From positions 1 through 21,437 of the forward strand of contig JAQUTM010000017.1 in assembly GCA_028694405.1 (NCBI GenBank): a stretch of 21,437 nucleotides of DNA. The letters run 5' to 3'. Numbering within the stretch: the first letter of the stretch is position 1; every line of letters begins with the position of its first letter. A model generated the notes under the pieces. The model made no database searches and was not told the origin of the DNA. It saw only the letters and a program-made list of their open reading frames with translations. Position numbers and translations under genes: made by a program. The stretch is from Oscillospiraceae bacterium (GTDB taxonomy: Bacteria > Bacillota > Clostridia > Oscillospirales > Ruminococcaceae). Positions 14,993 to 21,437 of the stretch are shown here, in pieces.

Positions 14993-16147
14993 CTACACGT
15001 TTACGCTTACACCGCACAATGTACAGGCTTGCTGTACACTTTCACAAGCCAAAATATAGTGGCCGTAACGCGTGCCGCTGTCTACAATTTTGTGGCTGCC
15101 TATCGGCTGCATAGCCGTTTGTAAAACAAGAGCTTGCGGTGCGGTTTGTTTGATATATGCAAGTTGCTGTAAATCTGCCTGTGTAAACACAAACTGAATT
15201 GCCGCCACTTTCGGTGCATGCTGTACCGTCAAATCGGGGGCTTTGCCCAAAGCTACATCCAGCACCATTTTTACAAAGTCCTTGCCGGTGCTGATTTCCA
15301 CCAAATTGCTGCCTATGCAGTCTCCGCCCATACGCGCGCCTATCTCAATAATGCGCAGCTCACCCGCAGAGGTTATTTTAAATTCTGCATGGCTGGCACT
15401 GTTTTTAATACCCAGCACAGTTAAAGCTTTATGGATTATATTTACAACATCAGGCTGCATAGCAGCGGGAATATCACTGGGCTGCATGTGGCCTGTTTCA
15501 ATAAAGTGAGGTGCACCCGTAGTGTACTTTTTGGTTAAGGCCAAAAAATGGTGGCGGCCGTCAAAGCTTATGCTTTCACAGCTGTATTCGTCACCGTCAA
15601 TATATTCTTCTATAATAGCACTGTGGCTAAAGGCGTAATCTGTCGCAACAGCAAAAGCTGCCGCAAGTTCTTCTTTGTTGGCAACCTTAGTAATGCCGCG
15701 ACTGCCGCTGCGGTCAGTGGGTTTTACAATTAAGGGATAGGTTAACTGTTCTGCCTGCTTTAAATCCGCAGCTTTTACAGCCACAAAAAAACCGGGACAG
15801 GGCAGCCCGCCCGCCTGTAAGGTTTTACGCATTTCATATTTATTGGTGCATTGCAAAGACGTGGCGGCAGAATTTCCGTTTAAATGTAAAGCTTCGCTTA
15901 CATATTTTACGGTTATTACAGCTAAATCGCTGCCGATGCTGCAAACTGCCTGCGGCTGAATTCTGCGGCACACCTCTAAAATCTGCTCTTTTTCTGCTAT
16001 GCTGATAGGATAAAAATAATCGGCGTAAGCCTTGCCGACAGCACCCTCCTCCCACGCAAACACATGGGTTTCGTATCCTAAGCTTTTTGCCTTTAAAATA
16101 AGCGGACACTGAAAATCTGCCGCACCGATAATGGCTACTTTTGTCAT
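14993..16147 (-). CDS. ATP-grasp carboxylate-amine ligase
   Basis: This 384-residue cytoplasmic enzyme has an N-terminal pre-grasp fold (about 1-110, opening VAIIGAADFQCPLI) and an ATP-grasp domain (about 110-310). Nucleotide- and metal-binding segments are PLIVKPTDRSGSRG, IIEEYIDGDEYSCE and LRIIEIGARMGGD. It should activate a carboxylate as acyl-phosphate and join it to an amine or similar nucleophile. It follows the aminotransferase gene by 9 bases, so the amine it uses may be the sugar 4-amino group made by that enzyme, or an amino acid may be the donor; this is inference from position. Biotin carboxylase and PurK/PurT are relatives, but nothing here supports those roles. ATG 16147 has a GGGGG site 5 bases upstream. 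Confidence 0.85.
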   Translation of the reverse strand: MTKVAIIGAADFQCPLILKAKSLGYETHVFAWEEGAVGKAYADYFYPISIAEKEQILEVCRRIQPQAVCSIGSDLAVITVKYVSEALHLNGNSAATSLQCTNKYEMRKTLQAGGLPCPGFFVAVKAADLKQAEQLTYPLIVKPTDRSGSRGITKVANKEELAAAFAVATDYAFSHSAIIEEYIDGDEYSCESISFDGRHHFLALTKKYTTGAPHFIETGHMQPSDIPAAMQPDVVNIIHKALTVLGIKNSASHAEFKITSAGELRIIEIGARMGGDCIGSNLVEISTGKDFVKMVLDVALGKAPDLTVQHAPKVAAIQFVFTQADLQQLAYIKQTAPQALVLQTAMQPIGSHKIVDSGTRYGHYILACESVQQACTLCGVSVNV

Positions 16148-16156
16148 AGCTGCCCC

Positions 16157-17287
16157 CTACCCATTGTAAAATTGGTTGATAAGCGCGCAGGCTTTTTCTA
16201 CAGCCTGCAAAGGTAAATTGTAATACATAGGCAAGCGCAGCAAACGCTCGCTTTCTTTTGTTGTAAATTTGTCCTCTCCGCAAAAACGTCCAAATTTAAC
16301 GCCTGCGGGTGCACTGTGCAGGGGAATGTAATGAAACACACTCTGTATGCCGTTTTCTTTTAAGTAAGCAATTAAGCGGGTACGCTCGTCTAAATCTTTG
16401 GCTTTTATGTAAAACATATGCGCATTGTGTACGCAGCCCTGGGGAATTACAGGTAAATCGATTACTCCTTGTGTTGCCAAGGGCCGCAGCAAAGTGTTGT
16501 ACAGGTTCCAACGCTCCATGCGATTATCGTAAATTTGGTCAGCTTTTTCCAGTTGAGCCCACAAATAAGCGGCATTCATGTCGCTTGGCAAATAACTGCT
16601 GCCATAGTTTACCCAAGTGTATTTATCAATTTGGCCGCGAAAAAACTTTGCCCGATTGGTGCCCTTTTCTCGGATAATCTCCGCCTCTTCTGCCATGGCG
16701 GGGTCTGCAATCAGGAGTGCCCCTCCCTCGCCCATACTGTAATTTTTGGTCTCATGGAAACTAAAGCAGCCATAGTCTCCTATTGTGCCTAAAGCTTTAC
16801 CGTAGTAGCTGCTTAAAACACCCTGAGCCGCATCTTCTATTACAGTCAGGTTGTATTTTTTGGCAAGCTCCATAATTTTATTCATCTCACAGGAAACACC
16901 TGCGTAATGTACGGGGACAATAGCCTTGGTTTTTTGTGTTATAGCAGCTTCTATCAGCTCTTCATCTATATTCATTGTGTCGGGACGAATATCTACAAAA
17001 ACCGGTACGGCACCGCGCAATACAAAAGCATCGGCAGTAGAAACAAAAGTATAGCTGGGCATGATTACCTCATCGCCCTCTTTTATTTCTGCCAGCAAAG
17101 CTGCCATTTCTGTGGCGTGGGTGCAGCTGGTGGTTAACAGCGCTTTGGCTGTACCTGTCCGTTTTTCAATCCATGCGTTACATTTTTTGGTAAACTGTCC
17201 GTCTCCGCAAATTTTTTTACTTTCCACTGCCTCTTTTATGTAAGTAAGCTCTGTGCCTATAAAAGGCGCTATGTTAAAATCAACCAT
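16157..17287 (-). CDS. wecE: WecE-type dTDP-4-amino-4,6-dideoxyhexose transaminase (DegT/DnrJ/EryC1 family)
   Basis: This 376-residue PLP enzyme should transfer an amino group, from glutamate in known members, to dTDP-4-keto-6-deoxy-D-glucose, giving dTDP-4-amino-4,6-dideoxy-D-galactose. Similarity to E. coli WecE/RffA runs end to end: KKICGDGQFTKKC, GDEVIMPSYTFVSTADAFVL, RPDTMNIDEELIEAAIT, VPVHYAGVSCEM, EDAAQGV (Asp152), SFHETKNYSMGEGG with the Schiff-base Lys181, IREKGTNRAKFFRGQ, and FHYIPLHSAPAG. The ATG has AAGGAG 6 bases upstream. It opens a nine-gene run and is followed 9 bases later by the ATP-grasp gene. The genes that make its substrate (rmlA, rmlB) are not in the window and must lie elsewhere. 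The strong match makes the reaction likely; the sugar's final use is unknown. Confidence 0.92.
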   Translation of the reverse strand: MVDFNIAPFIGTELTYIKEAVESKKICGDGQFTKKCNAWIEKRTGTAKALLTTSCTHATEMAALLAEIKEGDEVIMPSYTFVSTADAFVLRGAVPVFVDIRPDTMNIDEELIEAAITQKTKAIVPVHYAGVSCEMNKIMELAKKYNLTVIEDAAQGVLSSYYGKALGTIGDYGCFSFHETKNYSMGEGGALLIADPAMAEEAEIIREKGTNRAKFFRGQIDKYTWVNYGSSYLPSDMNAAYLWAQLEKADQIYDNRMERWNLYNTLLRPLATQGVIDLPVIPQGCVHNAHMFYIKAKDLDERTRLIAYLKENGIQSVFHYIPLHSAPAGVKFGRFCGEDKFTTKESERLLRLPMYYNLPLQAVEKACALINQFYNG

Positions 17288-17341
17288 AGCTGTCTCCTTC
17301 TTTCTTCTTAACCAGAAATAAGTTAAACTCTAATGCTTTTT

Positions 17342-17370
17342 ATTATAGTATAAAAAGGCAGATAACACAA
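17342..17370 (-). promoter_or_regulatory. candidate promoter of the wecE run
   Basis: The minus strand reads TTGTGT (17370-17365), a 17-base spacer and a perfect TATAAT (17347-17342), about 55 bases before the wecE ATG. The -35 box matches only 3 of 6 and falls inside the hydrogenase terminator stem. A terminator directly followed by a -10 suggests that a new transcript begins here. Confidence 0.4.
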
Positions 17371-17387
17371 CTTGTTATCTGCCTTTT
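17353..17387 (-). terminator. intrinsic terminator of the [FeFe] hydrogenase gene
   Basis: A perfect 15-bp stem, AAAAGGCAGATAACA (17353-17367) with its complement at 17373-17387, closes on a 5-base loop. On the minus strand the 3' arm ends in a T-run. It lies about 22 bases after the hydrogenase stop and separates that gene from the wecE run. Confidence 0.88.
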
Positions 17388-17409
17388 AAACATTTATAAA
17401 TCGTAAATT

Positions 17410-18921
17410 TTAGTGCTCCGAAACCTCTTCTAAGCGGTTTGCATATTTACTGTCTATGGGGTTTTGTATGGGTGCTTCGCTCTTATACTTATTGATATTA
17501 GCAGCAGATTTTGGCACTGCTTCTAAGGTGCCTGCACCAGCAACACAGCCGCCGGGACAACCCATACCCTCTAACAAATATCCGTTGCGCTTACCCAGCT
17601 TTGCCATCATCAGCATCTTGCGGCAGTCTTTTAAGCCCTGTGCCGCCTCTACCATAATTTCTTTGTCGGGGTGTGTCTTTTTAATTACATCAATAACTGC
17701 CTGTGCAACACCGCCGCCCACGGCAAAGCCACGGCCCGCTGCCGAGCCATCTTGCCAAGGCGTGTCATCTTGCAGGCTGTCAAAATCCACCTCTTTGGCT
17801 TCAAACATACCCATAATTTCTTCAAAGGTAAGCACAAAATCCACATCGCTGCGGATAGTACGACGGCTGGCTTCCAGCTTTTTGGCGCTGCATGGGCCAA
17901 CAAAAACAACCTTGCTGTTGGGATGTTCTTTTTTAATTAAACGGGCTGTCAATACCATAGGGGTAAGCGCCATAGAAATATAGCTCTCAAATTCTGGAAA
18001 CAGCTTTTTAGCCATTACACTCCAGCTTGGACAGCAGGAAGTTGCCATAAAAGGCTGCTCTGCAGGTACTTTCTTTAAAAAGTCTTCGGCTTCCTCAATG
18101 GTACACAGGTCTGCGCCGATGGCAACCTCTACAACATCGGCAAAGCCCAGCTGTTTCATAGCAGATTTCACCTTAGAGGGGTCTGCCTTGGGCCCAAATT
18201 GGCCTACAAAAGCAGGGGCAACGGCAGCAATTACTTCATCGCCTTGGTTGATAGCATGAATAAGCTGAAAAATTTGAGCCTTGTCCGCAATGGCGCCAAA
18301 GGGACAGTTAACAATGCACATGCCACAGCTTACGCATTTGTCATAGTTAATTTTTGCGCGTCCCAGTTCATCGCTTTCTATCGCGTCCATGCCGCAGGCT
18401 TTTTGACAGGGACGTTCCATTTTCATAATGGCACTATAAGGGCAAGCAGTAATGCACTTGCCGCATTTGATACATTTGGCTTGGTCTATTACGCTTTTGC
18501 CTTTTTCAATGGTAATAGCGCCTTTGGGACATACCTCTTTACAAGGGTGTGCCAAGCAGCCTTGACAGCTGTCGGTTACTTTAACCATATTGTCGGGACA
18601 GGCGTTACAGGCAAATTTAATAATATTTACCAGTGGTGGGTCATAATATTTTTTTGCAATAGCACTTTCGTTAATACCTTCGCTGATAGGTGCCTGCTGG
18701 TCTAGCGGCCGCAAGGGTAAGCCAATGGCCAAACGTAAACGCTCACCTACAATGGCGCGCTCTAAAAAAATAGAATCGCGGTAGCTGGCTACTTCGCCGG
18801 GGATAATTTTAAAAGGCAGTTCGGCAATACGGCTGTAATCTCCGCCTTCATATGCCAAACGTGCTATTTCGGTAAACACTTTACGGCGTATATCCGTAAC
18901 AGATGTATAAATACCTCTCAT
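17410..18921 (-). CDS. monomeric [FeFe] hydrogenase, group B-like
   Basis: This 503-residue protein has an uncharacterised N-terminal region (about 1-100), a Cys-rich iron-sulfur region (about 103-210), and an H-cluster domain (about 228-470). The Fe-S motifs include CQGCLAHPCKEVCP, CIKCGKCITACP and CVSCGMCIVNCP. The H-cluster motifs are TSCCPSW (Cys296, Cys297), VGPCSAKKLE (Cys344) and GMGCPGGCVAGAG (Cys455, Cys459). The altered L1 (Ser for Gly) and L2 (GPC for MPC) point to the group B clade rather than the well-studied A type. It probably evolves or senses H2 in the cytoplasm with ferredoxin as partner; direction and partner are inference. The start is uncertain: ATG 18927 stands only 3 bases from GGAGG, so ATG 18921, at 9 bases, is preferred. 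The gene has its own promoter region and terminator. Confidence 0.9.
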   Translation of the reverse strand: MRGIYTSVTDIRRKVFTEIARLAYEGGDYSRIAELPFKIIPGEVASYRDSIFLERAIVGERLRLAIGLPLRPLDQQAPISEGINESAIAKKYYDPPLVNIIKFACNACPDNMVKVTDSCQGCLAHPCKEVCPKGAITIEKGKSVIDQAKCIKCGKCITACPYSAIMKMERPCQKACGMDAIESDELGRAKINYDKCVSCGMCIVNCPFGAIADKAQIFQLIHAINQGDEVIAAVAPAFVGQFGPKADPSKVKSAMKQLGFADVVEVAIGADLCTIEEAEDFLKKVPAEQPFMATSCCPSWSVMAKKLFPEFESYISMALTPMVLTARLIKKEHPNSKVVFVGPCSAKKLEASRRTIRSDVDFVLTFEEIMGMFEAKEVDFDSLQDDTPWQDGSAAGRGFAVGGGVAQAVIDVIKKTHPDKEIMVEAAQGLKDCRKMLMMAKLGKRNGYLLEGMGCPGGCVAGAGTLEAVPKSAANINKYKSEAPIQNPIDSKYANRLEEVSEH

Positions 18922-18992
18922 TTTCATCTTCCTCCTGCTTTTTGTTTATCAAAAGTGCTTTTCAAATTTATTCGCACAAATCTTCAACATAA

Positions 18993-19021
18993 ATTATAAG
19001 CCATAACGACCTTTCCTACAA
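18993..19021 (-). promoter_or_regulatory. candidate sigma A promoter of the hydrogenase gene
   Basis: The minus strand reads TTGTAG (19021-19016), a 17-base spacer and a perfect TATAAT (18998-18993), about 75 bases before the start codon. The -35 box is weak (3 of 6), which may mean an activator is needed; a 16-base palindrome lies 27 bases further upstream. Confidence 0.42.
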
Positions 19022-19047
19022 CTGTACAATTTTCTAAACTTAATTGA

Positions 19048-19063
19048 TTTTTACCGGTAAAAA
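19048..19063. promoter_or_regulatory. perfect 16-base palindrome upstream of the hydrogenase gene
   Basis: TTTTTACCGGTAAAAA is fully self-complementary with no spacer. It lies upstream of the candidate hydrogenase promoter and about 95 bases past the dpaB stop. It has no U-tract and no loop, so it suits a dimeric DNA-binding protein better than a terminator. It does not match the Rex (TTGTTAA-type) or FNR (TTGAT-N4-ATCAA) sites that often control hydrogenases. Confidence 0.45.
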
Positions 19064-19124
19064 ATAGATAAAACTACTGTTTTCTTTTATTTTCGCGGAT
19101 ATCCTGTCCCATATGCAAATATTT

Positions 19125-19156
19125 TTTTAACAGCCGTTTTTCAACGGCTGTTAAAA
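19125..19156. other. strong hairpin directly after dpaB, without a usual terminator tail
   Basis: Perfect 14-base arms TTTTAACAGCCGTT (19125-19138) and AACGGCTGTTAAAA (19143-19156) close on a 4-base loop, one base beyond the dpaB stop codon. On both strands the T-rich part is on the 5' arm and the A-rich part on the 3' arm, the reverse of an intrinsic terminator; on the minus strand the tail continues AAATATTTGC. It may end transcription inefficiently or protect the dpaAB mRNA 3' end. Confidence 0.55.
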
Positions 19157-19157
19157 T

Positions 19158-19727
19158 TTAATATACGATTGGCTGTATTTGTTTGTGTCGCAAGGCACTT
19201 TCTATGGTGTCCGGCAGCTGCTCAAAATCCGCCTGTAAGCTTGCAGGCTTGCGCAAGTGGTCATCTTGTGAAAAGGGCACAAAATAGTAATGGCGGCGGT
19301 TTAAAAGTATGCCCAAATTAGCTGCGCTTCCGGTTAGTCCGTCGTTTGTAGAAAGCCCAATTACTACGGGCTGGTTGCTGCGCAAATGGCTTTTTACCGC
19401 CATTGTAACAGGGGTATCAATTATATTGTTAGCCAGCTTTGCTAAGGTATTCCCTGTACAGGGAGCAACAACTAAAATTTCTCCCATACGCTTTGGACCG
19501 ATAGGCTCTGCGCCTTCTATTGTATCAATTATTTTATTGCCTGTTATTTTTTCAATTTCTTCTTTAATGTCCTGCGCTTTGCCAAAGCGTGTGTCGGTTT
19601 TTGACGCATAATAACTCATTATAGGTATTACACGGTTGCCTTGCTCTACTAATTTTTTTATTTGCGGTATTACTTTTTCAAAGGTGCAAAAAGAGCCGCA
19701 CAATGCAAATAAAATAGTGTGATTCAT
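19158..19727 (-). CDS. dpaB: dipicolinate synthase subunit B (SpoVFB)
   Basis: DpaB and DpaA together oxidise dihydrodipicolinate to dipicolinic acid in the mother cell; DPA then loads the spore core with Ca2+. The 189-residue product has the flavoprotein-like fold of the family. It opens TILFALCGSFCTFEKV, with EILVVAPCTGNTLAKLAN in the middle and GLTGSAANLGILLNRRHYYFVPFSQDD towards the end, all typical of SpoVFB. The start is ATG 19727, which overlaps the dpaA stop in an ATGA and has GAGGGG 9 bases upstream; an in-frame ATG at 19802 lies deep inside dpaA and is unlikely. No asd, dapG or dapA follows, unlike the Bacillus subtilis operon. Confidence 0.95.
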   Translation of the reverse strand: MNHTILFALCGSFCTFEKVIPQIKKLVEQGNRVIPIMSYYASKTDTRFGKAQDIKEEIEKITGNKIIDTIEGAEPIGPKRMGEILVVAPCTGNTLAKLANNIIDTPVTMAVKSHLRSNQPVVIGLSTNDGLTGSAANLGILLNRRHYYFVPFSQDDHLRKPASLQADFEQLPDTIESALRHKQIQPIVY

Positions 19728-20512
19728 ATGGGTAAACCCCTCTCTGATAAAATCTGAAGTACCGTTTGTGCCACAAAACCTCCGGCTGTTTGCGGTGCAC
19801 ACCGCGCCGGCAGGCTTAACGCGTGCTGCGTTTTTATATGAAGCATTTCTGCCGCTTTAAAATCTACCCCGCCGGGGTCACTTGCCAAGTCCAGTACAAA
19901 GGCACCTTTGGGTAAACTAACAAGCTGGCGCGCGCCTAAAACCATTTTAGGCACTGTATTTACAACTGCTGGATAATCCGAAAGCTGGTTTAAAGCCAAA
20001 AAATCAATGGCACCACACCCAAAACCCTGTGCCATGGCTCGTGCCTCGGCTGTGCGGGCTGCCACCGTTACCACAGCGCCGATACCCACTAAATTTTTAC
20101 ATAAAAGCTTGCCGATACGTCCATAGCCCAAAACCAAAACGCGGTTGCCCCAAAGCGTGTGACGACATTCACGCAGCAATATCTCCAAGGCTCCTTCTGC
20201 GGTAGGTATTGCATTTAACACTGCCAGTTCTTCCCGCTCCAAATAATCTACAATTTCTATTTGGGCATCTGCTGCTACGTTTTTTGCCTCGCTGCTCACT
20301 TTACCAGCAAACGCAATAGCTCCCGGCTTTGCTGCCTTTAATAATTGAGCTAAGCTAATGTTGTCGGACGATAACGGCATTGGCAGTAATATATAATCCG
20401 CTAGATGTACTTCATCGGCGCTGTACACCTGATAGCCTTTTTCTTGTAAATAGACACCGGCTGCCTGCTGCCTGCCGTCATGTCCTACTACCGCAAAACT
20501 TATCACACCCAT
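19724..20512 (-). CDS. dpaA: dipicolinate synthase subunit A (SpoVFA)
   Basis: This 262-residue subunit binds NAD(P)H and works with DpaB in dipicolinate formation. An N-terminal domain (1-95) is followed by the conserved NAIPTAEGALE (100-110) and a Rossmann domain with VLVLGYGRIGK (125-135). It is about 35 residues shorter than the B. subtilis protein (297 as I recall it), the missing part being spread over the N-terminal domain, with no sign of a frameshift. ATG 20512 has GGGGGG about 6 bases upstream. Its stop overlaps the dpaB start, so the two subunits are made in step. An upstream sequence fits the mother-cell sigma K consensus, as expected for this gene. It diverges from asnA. Confidence 0.95.
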   Translation of the reverse strand: MGVISFAVVGHDGRQQAAGVYLQEKGYQVYSADEVHLADYILLPMPLSSDNISLAQLLKAAKPGAIAFAGKVSSEAKNVAADAQIEIVDYLEREELAVLNAIPTAEGALEILLRECRHTLWGNRVLVLGYGRIGKLLCKNLVGIGAVVTVAARTAEARAMAQGFGCGAIDFLALNQLSDYPAVVNTVPKMVLGARQLVSLPKGAFVLDLASDPGGVDFKAAEMLHIKTQHALSLPARCAPQTAGGFVAQTVLQILSERGLPI

Positions 20513-20556
20513 CGTCTGCCCCCCTTTTATAAAACATCCGATATTTGATTATGCCT

Positions 20557-20585
20557 TATCTTATGAGCCACAATAGTGGTTTGTG
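20557..20585 (-). promoter_or_regulatory. probable sigma K promoter of dpaA-dpaB
   Basis: The minus strand reads CACA (20585-20582), exactly 16 bases, then CATAAGATA (20565-20557). This matches the sigma K pattern mACm-16-CATAnnnTA at every defined position. The -10 ends about 45 bases before the dpaA ATG. It fits the known mother-cell, late-sporulation control of spoVF genes in Bacillus and Clostridia. Confidence 0.65.
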
Positions 20586-20619
20586 ACAATACACATTAAT
20601 AAAATGCGGGTGTGAAAGC

Positions 20620-20649
20620 TTGTATTATACGGGCCGCTTTCGTATAATA
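20620..20649 (+). promoter_or_regulatory. candidate asnA promoter with its -10 inside a perfect inverted repeat
   Basis: TTGTAT (20620-20625), a 17-base spacer and TATAAT (20643-20648) stand 35 bases before the asnA start. The -10 lies in the right arm of an inverted repeat, TATTATACG (20623-20631) and CGTATAATA (20641-20649), with a 9-base loop. The left arm gives a mirror TATAAT on the minus strand (20629-20624), facing dpaA, though without a good -35 box. Confidence 0.45.
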
Positions 20650-20682
20650 AAGTTAAAACTTTTATATGTGAGGGGAATTATT

Positions 20683-21437
20683 GTGAGCAAAACATACATA
20701 CCAAAAGGTTACAGCACAAAGCTGAGCCTTTATGAGACGCAAAAGGCAATTAGCCTGATTAAATCCAGCTTTGAAAAACGCTTGCGTAAAGCGCTGCAGC
20801 TGCAACGTGTTTCTGCACCGCTTTTTGTTACAAGCAACAGCGGTTTAAACGACAACTTAAACGGTACCGAGCGCCCTGTAAGCTTTGATATTCCCGAAAT
20901 TGGCGGAGATGCACAAGTTGTACACAGCCTTGCAAAATGGAAGCGCTTGGCCCTATACCGCTATGGCTTTGAGGCCGACACCGGACTGTATACCGACATG
21001 AACGCAATTAGACGCGATGAAGAGCTGGACAATTTACATTCTGTTTATGTAGACCAATGGGATTGGGAAAAGGTAATTACCGCAGAGAACCGTAACCTTG
21101 GCACACTGCAAGAAACAGTAAAAGATATTGTAGACTGCATCTGCGACACCTTAGACCGCGTAAAAGAGGATTATCCCTATTTGCCGGTAAAGTTAAAACG
21201 TGAAATCAGCTTTGTTACCAGTCAGGAGCTGGAGGATATGTACCCCGCATTAAGCGGAAAAGAGCGTGAAAACGCTTACTTAAAACAACATAAAACCGCT
21301 TGTATCATGCAAATTGGCGGCTTGCTGAAAAGCGGCAATAAGCATGATGGCCGCGCCCCGGACTATGACGATTGGGACCTAAACTGTGATATTTTATTTT
21401 GGCACCCCATTTTGGAATGTGCATTTGTAATTAGCAG
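20683..21437 (+). CDS. asnA: aspartate-ammonia ligase, partial (cut by the right edge)
   Basis: AsnA makes asparagine from aspartate, ammonia and ATP in the cytoplasm and resembles class II aminoacyl-tRNA synthetases. The visible 251 codons read without a stop and follow the family closely: NDNLNGTERPVSF near 54-66, VHSLAKWKRLAL, the active-site segment LHSVYVDQWDWEK, FVTSQELEDMYP, and GRAPDYDDWDLN near the edge. The full protein is usually about 330-340 residues, so about a quarter is missing. The start is GTG 20683 (MSKTYIPKGY), with AGGGG 7 bases upstream; no ATG in frame fits. The leader is too short for a T-box riboswitch. The gene diverges from dpaA. Confidence 0.95.
   Translation, partial: MSKTYIPKGYSTKLSLYETQKAISLIKSSFEKRLRKALQLQRVSAPLFVTSNSGLNDNLNGTERPVSFDIPEIGGDAQVVHSLAKWKRLALYRYGFEADTGLYTDMNAIRRDEELDNLHSVYVDQWDWEKVITAENRNLGTLQETVKDIVDCICDTLDRVKEDYPYLPVKLKREISFVTSQELEDMYPALSGKERENAYLKQHKTACIMQIGGLLKSGNKHDGRAPDYDDWDLNCDILFWHPILECAFVIS

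Noticed and set aside
15840..16283. 147-codon minus-strand open frame overlapping the ATP-grasp and wecE genes
   Set aside because: It is in another frame across the wecE/ATP-grasp boundary. Its translation is Arg- and Cys-rich and unlike any protein family, while both overlapped genes are well supported.
17353..17387. Attenuator or riboswitch ahead of wecE
   Set aside because: The stem directly follows the hydrogenase stop and ends in a T-run on that transcript. It is simply the terminator of the upstream gene, and the wecE -10 lies after it.
20649..20682. T-box riboswitch before asnA
   Set aside because: Only about 28 bases separate the expected transcription start from the GTG, far too few for a T-box.

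Overview
The window reads as chromosomal DNA of an anaerobic, spore-forming, low-to-mid GC Firmicute of the class Clostridia; an Oscillospiraceae-like (Ruminococcaceae) origin is likely but is an inference. The grounds are spo0A, spoIVB and dpaA/dpaB (endospore formation), an MEP isoprenoid pathway carrying two clostridial-type gene fusions (IspD-IspF and IspH-ribosomal protein S1), a monomeric [FeFe] hydrogenase, strong GGAGG ribosome sites with TTG and GTG starts, and AT-rich intergenic hairpins. No rRNA, tRNA, CRISPR array, insertion sequence or phage gene was seen. Nearly all genes lie on the minus strand; the exceptions are a calcium ATPase in the middle and asnA at the right edge.

Layout from left to right. 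Positions 1-124 hold the probable start of a gene running off the left edge. Positions 125-1620 are a two-gene unit, a small membrane protein followed by ispDF, with its own promoter. Then come spo0A (1775-2527) and spoIVB (2993-4216), each with its own intrinsic terminator and separated by a 465-base non-coding stretch. A P-type Ca2+ ATPase (4385-6943, plus strand) converges on the next unit at a shared bidirectional terminator (6948-6979). From 17287 down to 6992 nine minus-strand genes run without a gap over 45 bases: wecE-type aminotransferase, ATP-grasp ligase, SDR-like protein, MBOAT acyltransferase, SGNH-like membrane-anchored protein, HI0933/BaiN-type flavoprotein, cmk, plsC and ispH-rpsA. 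The first five look like a glycan-modification cassette placed upstream of a conserved housekeeping block. A perfect 15-bp hairpin terminator (17353-17387) separates this run from a group-B-like [FeFe] hydrogenase (17410-18921). Next is the dipicolinate synthase pair dpaA-dpaB (19158-20512), which diverges from asnA (20683 to beyond the right edge).

How the genes fit together. Spo0A starts sporulation; SpoIVB sends the forespore signal that activates sigma K in the mother cell; sigma K would then transcribe dpaAB, whose upstream region has an excellent match to the sigma K consensus. IspDF and IspH supply two stretches of the MEP pathway. Cmk, PlsC and S1 serve nucleotide, phospholipid and translation needs. 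The wecE/ATP-grasp/SDR-like/MBOAT/SGNH group suggests a 4-amino-4,6-dideoxysugar that is acylated and O-acetylated at the cell surface.

The points most worth a second look are these: both MEP fusions keep a ribosome site and ATG at the internal junction; the Spo0A receiver lacks an acidic-pocket residue and the switch Thr; the dpaAB upstream region matches sigma K; and the sugar cassette contains an unrecognised SDR-like protein.
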